64,000 nucleotides of DNA from Clostridium beijerinckii HUN142. GTDB taxonomy: Bacteria > Bacillota > Clostridia > Clostridiales > Clostridiaceae. Below, piece after piece: positions 61,025 to 64,000 of the stretch (position 1 is the stretch's first letter; each line of letters starts with the position of its first letter). A model generated the notes under the pieces. It worked only from the letters and a program-made list of their open reading frames with translations, was not told the origin of the DNA and searched no databases. The stretch spans positions 85,760 through 149,759 of the forward strand of contig NZ_JHXK01000021.1 in assembly GCF_000621745.1 (NCBI RefSeq), read 5' to 3'. The translations under genes and the position numbers were made by a program.

Positions 61025-62503
61025 TTAACGAATTTGGAATGAAGTATTGTAAGAACTCGTCATATAACCACTATACGTAGTCTCAGCAAGAACCTTATAA
61101 GTACCCTTTGTTGTAGTTCTGTATGTTAAAATTCCTAAAAAAACCTCTCCATATCTATCTGTCATTCCTTTATACACTGTCACAATATCCTTTGGTGAAG
61201 TAACTGTAAATTTCACCACTGCTCCTTGCATTGTTTTACCTGAAGCATCTGTAACCTTGGCTTTTACATACATTATCTCCCCTGCTAAGTAAGAAGTTTT
61301 GTTTGTCAATACAACTGTTTTTGTCTCCAACTTTGAAGGTTGTGTTGTGACAGGTTGACTTGCAACTGGTTGTGTCACCGTTGATACTTGTCCTTTAGGT
61401 GCCTGTATTAACCCATAGCCATACCAACTATCTTTTCCGCTTGTTCCTAAGTCAATAACATTTTCGGTAAGTTTCGCACGTAATTGACTTGGAGAAAGTC
61501 CTGGATTCGCTTGCTTTAATAATGCTAAATCTCCTGTAACAAAAGGTGCTGCCATTGAAGTACCACTCATATATACATATTTATTGTTTAAATATGTACT
61601 AAGAATATTAACGCCTGGTGCCGCTACTTCAACAGTACTTCCTGTAGAAGAAAACGAAGGTCTTTTATTGTTAGAATCAATTGCCGCTACTGCTATAACT
61701 GAACTATATTTTGCTGGATAATCTACTGTATCCGTTGTTCCATCTGATGCACCATCATTTCCTGCTGCCGCAACAACTACAATTCCTTGATTATAAGCCT
61801 TGTCCACTTCTTGCTGCAAAGCAGTTGATGGCATAGAGCTGCCAAGACTTAAGTTAATAATGTCCATTTTATTTGTAATACACCAATCTATCCCTGCGAT
61901 TATATCCGAAAGATATCCTGAACCATCACTTCCTAATACTTTTACAGCATAAAGACTTGCCTCATTTGCAACTCCAACAGCTCCATAGCCGTTATTTTTT
62001 GCTCCGATTATACCTGCTACATGAGTTCCATGGCCATTATCATCCAAATATGAAGTTGTATAAGAAGTGAAAGCCGTTCCCCCGGATACTAATAAATCCT
62101 CATGGTTAGCTATCCCCGTATCAACAACTCCGATTTTTACTCCTTTTCCCGTATAGCTTGAAGCCCATGCTGTTGGCGCTTGAATCTTATTCACTCCCCA
62201 ATCCACTGTCTGAGAATTTGCTTTAACTATTACATCTGGCTCTACAGCTAATATGTTTGGATCATCTTTTAAATCCTTGATAGCAGTAGTTGGAACAGAT
62301 GCTGACAAAACGTTTGCATTTTTGTACTCACGTCTTACATTTCCTCTAGCTTTTGAAACTATATTTTTATCAGCCTTGTTTTTAAAAACTACTATTACAC
62401 GTTCATTGGGTGTAGAGACTGATGTTACTACCGCTGCATTAACATTTGTTGTAAATCCAAATGCAACCAATAAAACGGTAATTGTTGAAATAATTTTTTT
62501 CAT
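61025..62503 (-). CDS. Secreted subtilisin-like serine protease (S8)
   Basis: 492 residues. Signal peptide (ISTITVLLVAFGFTTNVNAA), an I9 propeptide (RVIVVFKNKADKNIVSKARG to about 100), then the S8 catalytic domain with all triad motifs: GVKIGVVDTGIANHED (Asp), DDNGHGTHVAGIIGAKNN (His), AAAGNDG (oxyanion Asn) and MSGTSMAAPFVTGDLALL (Ser). The C-terminal 100 residues after a Thr/Val/Gln linker (TQPVASQPVTTQPSKLETKT) form an Ig-like domain (SYLAGEIMYVKAKVTDASGK). A self-processed extracellular protease for protein feeding. AGGAGG precedes. Monocistronic with terminator. Confidence 0.93.
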   Translation of the reverse strand: MKKIISTITVLLVAFGFTTNVNAAVVTSVSTPNERVIVVFKNKADKNIVSKARGNVRREYKNANVLSASVPTTAIKDLKDDPNILAVEPDVIVKANSQTVDWGVNKIQAPTAWASSYTGKGVKIGVVDTGIANHEDLLVSGGTAFTSYTTSYLDDNGHGTHVAGIIGAKNNGYGAVGVANEASLYAVKVLGSDGSGYLSDIIAGIDWCITNKMDIINLSLGSSMPSTALQQEVDKAYNQGIVVVAAAGNDGASDGTTDTVDYPAKYSSVIAVAAIDSNNKRPSFSSTGSTVEVAAPGVNILSTYLNNKYVYMSGTSMAAPFVTGDLALLKQANPGLSPSQLRAKLTENVIDLGTSGKDSWYGYGLIQAPKGQVSTVTQPVASQPVTTQPSKLETKTVVLTNKTSYLAGEIMYVKAKVTDASGKTMQGAVVKFTVTSPKDIVTVYKGMTDRYGEVFLGILTYRTTTKGTYKVLAETTYSGYMTSSYNTSFQIR

Positions 62504-62670
62504 TTGTATACCCCTCCTAAAACTTATCTTTTGTAAATTTGCTTGATTAAACTTCTCCCCCCTCTTTTAGCGATTCTTCTCTCTTCATATAAATCAAAAA
62601 TAGCTTTTTATCTGTACCTTCAAAGAACCGAACAGTTAAGCAGATTTGATTAATCATGTTTTATTCTAAC

Positions 62671-62708
62671 CAAAAAGCAGGTGGCTCAATTAAAACTACC
62701 TGCTTTTG
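62671..62708 (-). terminator. Hairpin beyond the gene at 62890
   Basis: AAAAGCAGGT / ACCTGCTTTT stem; on the minus strand it is followed by TTTGG. It is about 180 bp past the stop of 62890 and upstream of the subtilase promoter. Confidence 0.6.
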
Positions 62709-62889
62709 TGTTAAATACTCAGCAATAATAAGCGAATTATATTTACTTTCAAATATTTTACTACTAATTTTTATTTTTTGATTTACATCAACTCAAATCT
62801 CACGTTTATAACCTTGTAAAGGCTATCTCCTTTCGGATACAATCGAGTTCCATAGTTGCAACACGTTAATATGAAATTGTAAAATACGT

Positions 62890-63132
62890 CTAATTTGTAA
62901 TATTCATTTCTGTGAACGACTCTAAAACATAATTTGTATTATCTATAGTTGTGACAATTAATTTATTGGTAGAGTTTTTAACTTTAGCAACAGTACCTGT
63001 TAATATCGATAGACAATCCTCCACCAAAATAGGAATATCATTTACTACTACCAAGTCCATATTATCACACTTTTCCTTCATCCAATTATTTAAGATAGAT
63101 TCTCCTTCAGATAAATTACAACTTACCCCCAT
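62890..63132 (-). CDS. Small hypothetical protein, first gene after the rRNA operon
   Basis: 80 residues from ATG 63132, 10 bp after GGGAGGAG; the ATG at 63150 lies before this site. MGVSCNLSEGESILNNWMKE, then MDLVVVNDIPILVEDCLSIL, TGTVAKVKNSTNKLIVTTID and NTNYVLESFTEMNITN. Two beta-strand halves, three Cys. Not recognised with certainty. It could be a small spore- or membrane-associated protein. Confidence 0.55.
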   Translation of the reverse strand: MGVSCNLSEGESILNNWMKEKCDNMDLVVVNDIPILVEDCLSILTGTVAKVKNSTNKLIVTTIDNTNYVLESFTEMNITN

Positions 63133-63662
63133 TAAATATTCTCCTCCCATATCCCTTTTAAATGTGCTGTATTTTTTGGATTTTTATTTAATTTTTATTA
63201 TTTAATTATCGTATAATAATATTATTGCTTTAATATTATTATTAGAATATTTTTGATAAATCCTAATAATAAAACTTTTACACCTAATTATTTGACACCA
63301 TTTTAACATATTACTCCATATGTTACAATAAAATTAAATTTATAATATATCCTCCAAACATACAAATAACTAACATATAAAACTCAACTCAATAGATTCA
63401 TTTCTTGTAAAGACCTCTTTTTCTCTTAAAGGTAGTATACAAACCAAAGTAAAGCCATAAATGCAAAATTTATATATTCCTTTATAACCTACGAAATAAG
63501 CTATAAGCTTATTATTAAATTTATTTACTAATCTGATGGAATTCCTTTTCCTATTAGCCTATTTTCCCTACTTGCAATATCATTTATTATATTATCAAGT
63601 TTTCCTTCAATATTTTTGAGTGCTTTTTCTCTATTTCTAATTTAACCATTAAATTTTAATGA
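63133..63662. other. Gene-free stretch before the rRNA genes
   Basis: About 530 bp of very AT-rich sequence with no credible frame, hairpin or repeat. The left end should hold the promoter of the gene at 62890. Confidence 0.5.
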
Positions 63663-63695
63663 CACAAAAAAAGATAGCTATTACAGCTATCTTTT
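63663..63695 (-). terminator. Terminator of the rRNA operon
   Basis: Stem AGATAGCT / AGCTATCT followed by TTTTTTT on the minus strand, directly after the 5S gene. Confidence 0.9.
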
Positions 63696-63701
63696 CAATT
63701 A

Positions 63702-63818
63702 CCTCGCAACGTCCTACTCTGCCACACAGTCTCCCATGCAGTACCATCGGCGCTATAGACCTTAACTTTCCTGTTCGGAATGGGAAGGAGTGTTACCTCT
63801 ATGCCATCATCACGAGAT
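63702..63818 (-). rRNA. rrf: 5S ribosomal RNA
   Basis: On the minus strand this reads a complete clostridial 5S: GTGATGATGGCATAGAGGTA, CACTCCTTCCCATTCCGAAC, AGGAAAGTTAAGGTCTATAG, CGCCGATGGTACTGCATGGG and GGCAGAGTAGGACGTTGCGA. Length about 117. It follows the 23S gene in the usual 16S-23S-5S order and is the last gene of the operon. End positions are by eye to within a few bases. Confidence 0.93.
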
Positions 63819-63955
63819 GCTAGTTCATTCCAAATCTTTGATTTGGCTTCATGAACTGTACTCCTCAACTTCGTTGAGCGAGTTTCCTTTGAAAAAACTT
63901 TGTTCTTTCAAAATTGCACACAGTTTCTTTAATGTATTTACAACTTGACTATATT

Positions 63956-64000
63956 GGTCAAGCCCTCGACCTATTAGTATCAGTCAGCTAAATATGTTAC
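63956..64000 (-). rRNA. rrl: 23S ribosomal RNA, 3' end (partial)
   Basis: The reverse complement reads GTAACATATTTAGCTGACTG, ATACTAATAGGTCGAGGGCT, which is the conserved 3' end of bacterial 23S rRNA. The gene runs out of the window at the right edge. The gap to 5S (about 137 bp) contains no tRNA gene. The exact 3' terminus is estimated. Confidence 0.92.

Noticed and set aside
1..64000. CRISPR array or tRNA genes
   Set aside because: No regularly spaced repeats and no cloverleaf-type tRNA motif (GTTCGA arm with CCA) were seen on either strand; the rRNA spacer at 63819-63955 also lacks a tRNA.

Overview
The window is very AT-rich, with strong GGAGG-type ribosome sites, subtilisin-, agr- and FtsX-like genes, and many two- and one-component regulators. 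Gene content and codon style point to a solventogenic or soil-type Clostridium (C. beijerinckii-like; the genus is well supported, the species is only a guess). The right edge holds the 3' end of a 23S rRNA gene and a 5S rRNA gene on the minus strand. Most genes are also on the minus strand. This fits a chromosome arm replicated from right to left, downstream of an rrn operon. No tRNA, CRISPR array, complete insertion sequence or prophage was seen.

Layout. 1-8 kb: a sigma factor/anti-sigma pair (1.9-0.2 kb) with copies of a ~120 bp repeat on either side; an AraC regulator divergent from a short-chain dehydrogenase; an XRE regulator, a nitroreductase, an acetyltransferase, a relic of a HAD phosphatase fused to the end of a maltose-type acetyltransferase gene, and an RpiR/SIS regulator broken by one in-frame TGA. 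8-15 kb: small membrane proteins, VanZ, a MarR-MFS efflux operon with a clear promoter and operator, and an SGNH esterase. 15-28 kb: an MglB-like sugar-binding protein, a zinc phospholipase C homologue without signal peptide, a phosphatase, an agr-like module (an AgrD-like peptide plus a GHKL kinase lacking its phospho-acceptor His), a cyclase-family hydrolase, a MerR-methyltransferase fusion, signal peptidase I, a mini-FtsX and a DUF4097 lipoprotein. 28-47 kb: a 920-residue multi-PAS kinase, a hydrolase, two more MglB-like binding proteins, the first members of a small secreted protein family, several acetyltransferases, a cell-wall-binding protein and a DUF11-like surface protein. 46-64 kb: an HxlR regulator with a ferredoxin-nitroreductase and palindromic operator, a LexA DNA-binding-domain-only protein with palindrome, YitT and TauE membrane proteins, a CheW-MCP pair, a tandem cluster of the small secreted family, an ImmR/ImmA pair, a second MCP, a subtilase, and the rRNA genes.

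The most interesting content is: (1) a family of ~105-residue secreted beta-rich proteins (five intact copies, two relics) of unknown function, one directly upstream of a binding protein; (2) three MglB-like binding proteins without any permease or ATPase, with progressively eroded sugar-contact residues; (3) the AgrD-like peptide next to a His-less GHKL kinase; (4) a 169 bp highly structured element at 58.4 kb with a 22 bp closing stem; and (5) three families of dispersed intergenic repeats, two of which are MITE-like and share TATATGTTGCA termini. Several genes are visibly decaying (rpiR, the HAD gene, a metallophosphoesterase, a 55.8 kb small protein gene), so this is an accessory, rapidly changing chromosomal region.

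All assignments come from reading the sequence; no database search was run. Starts were moved from the longest reading frame where a good ribosome site supported a downstream codon.
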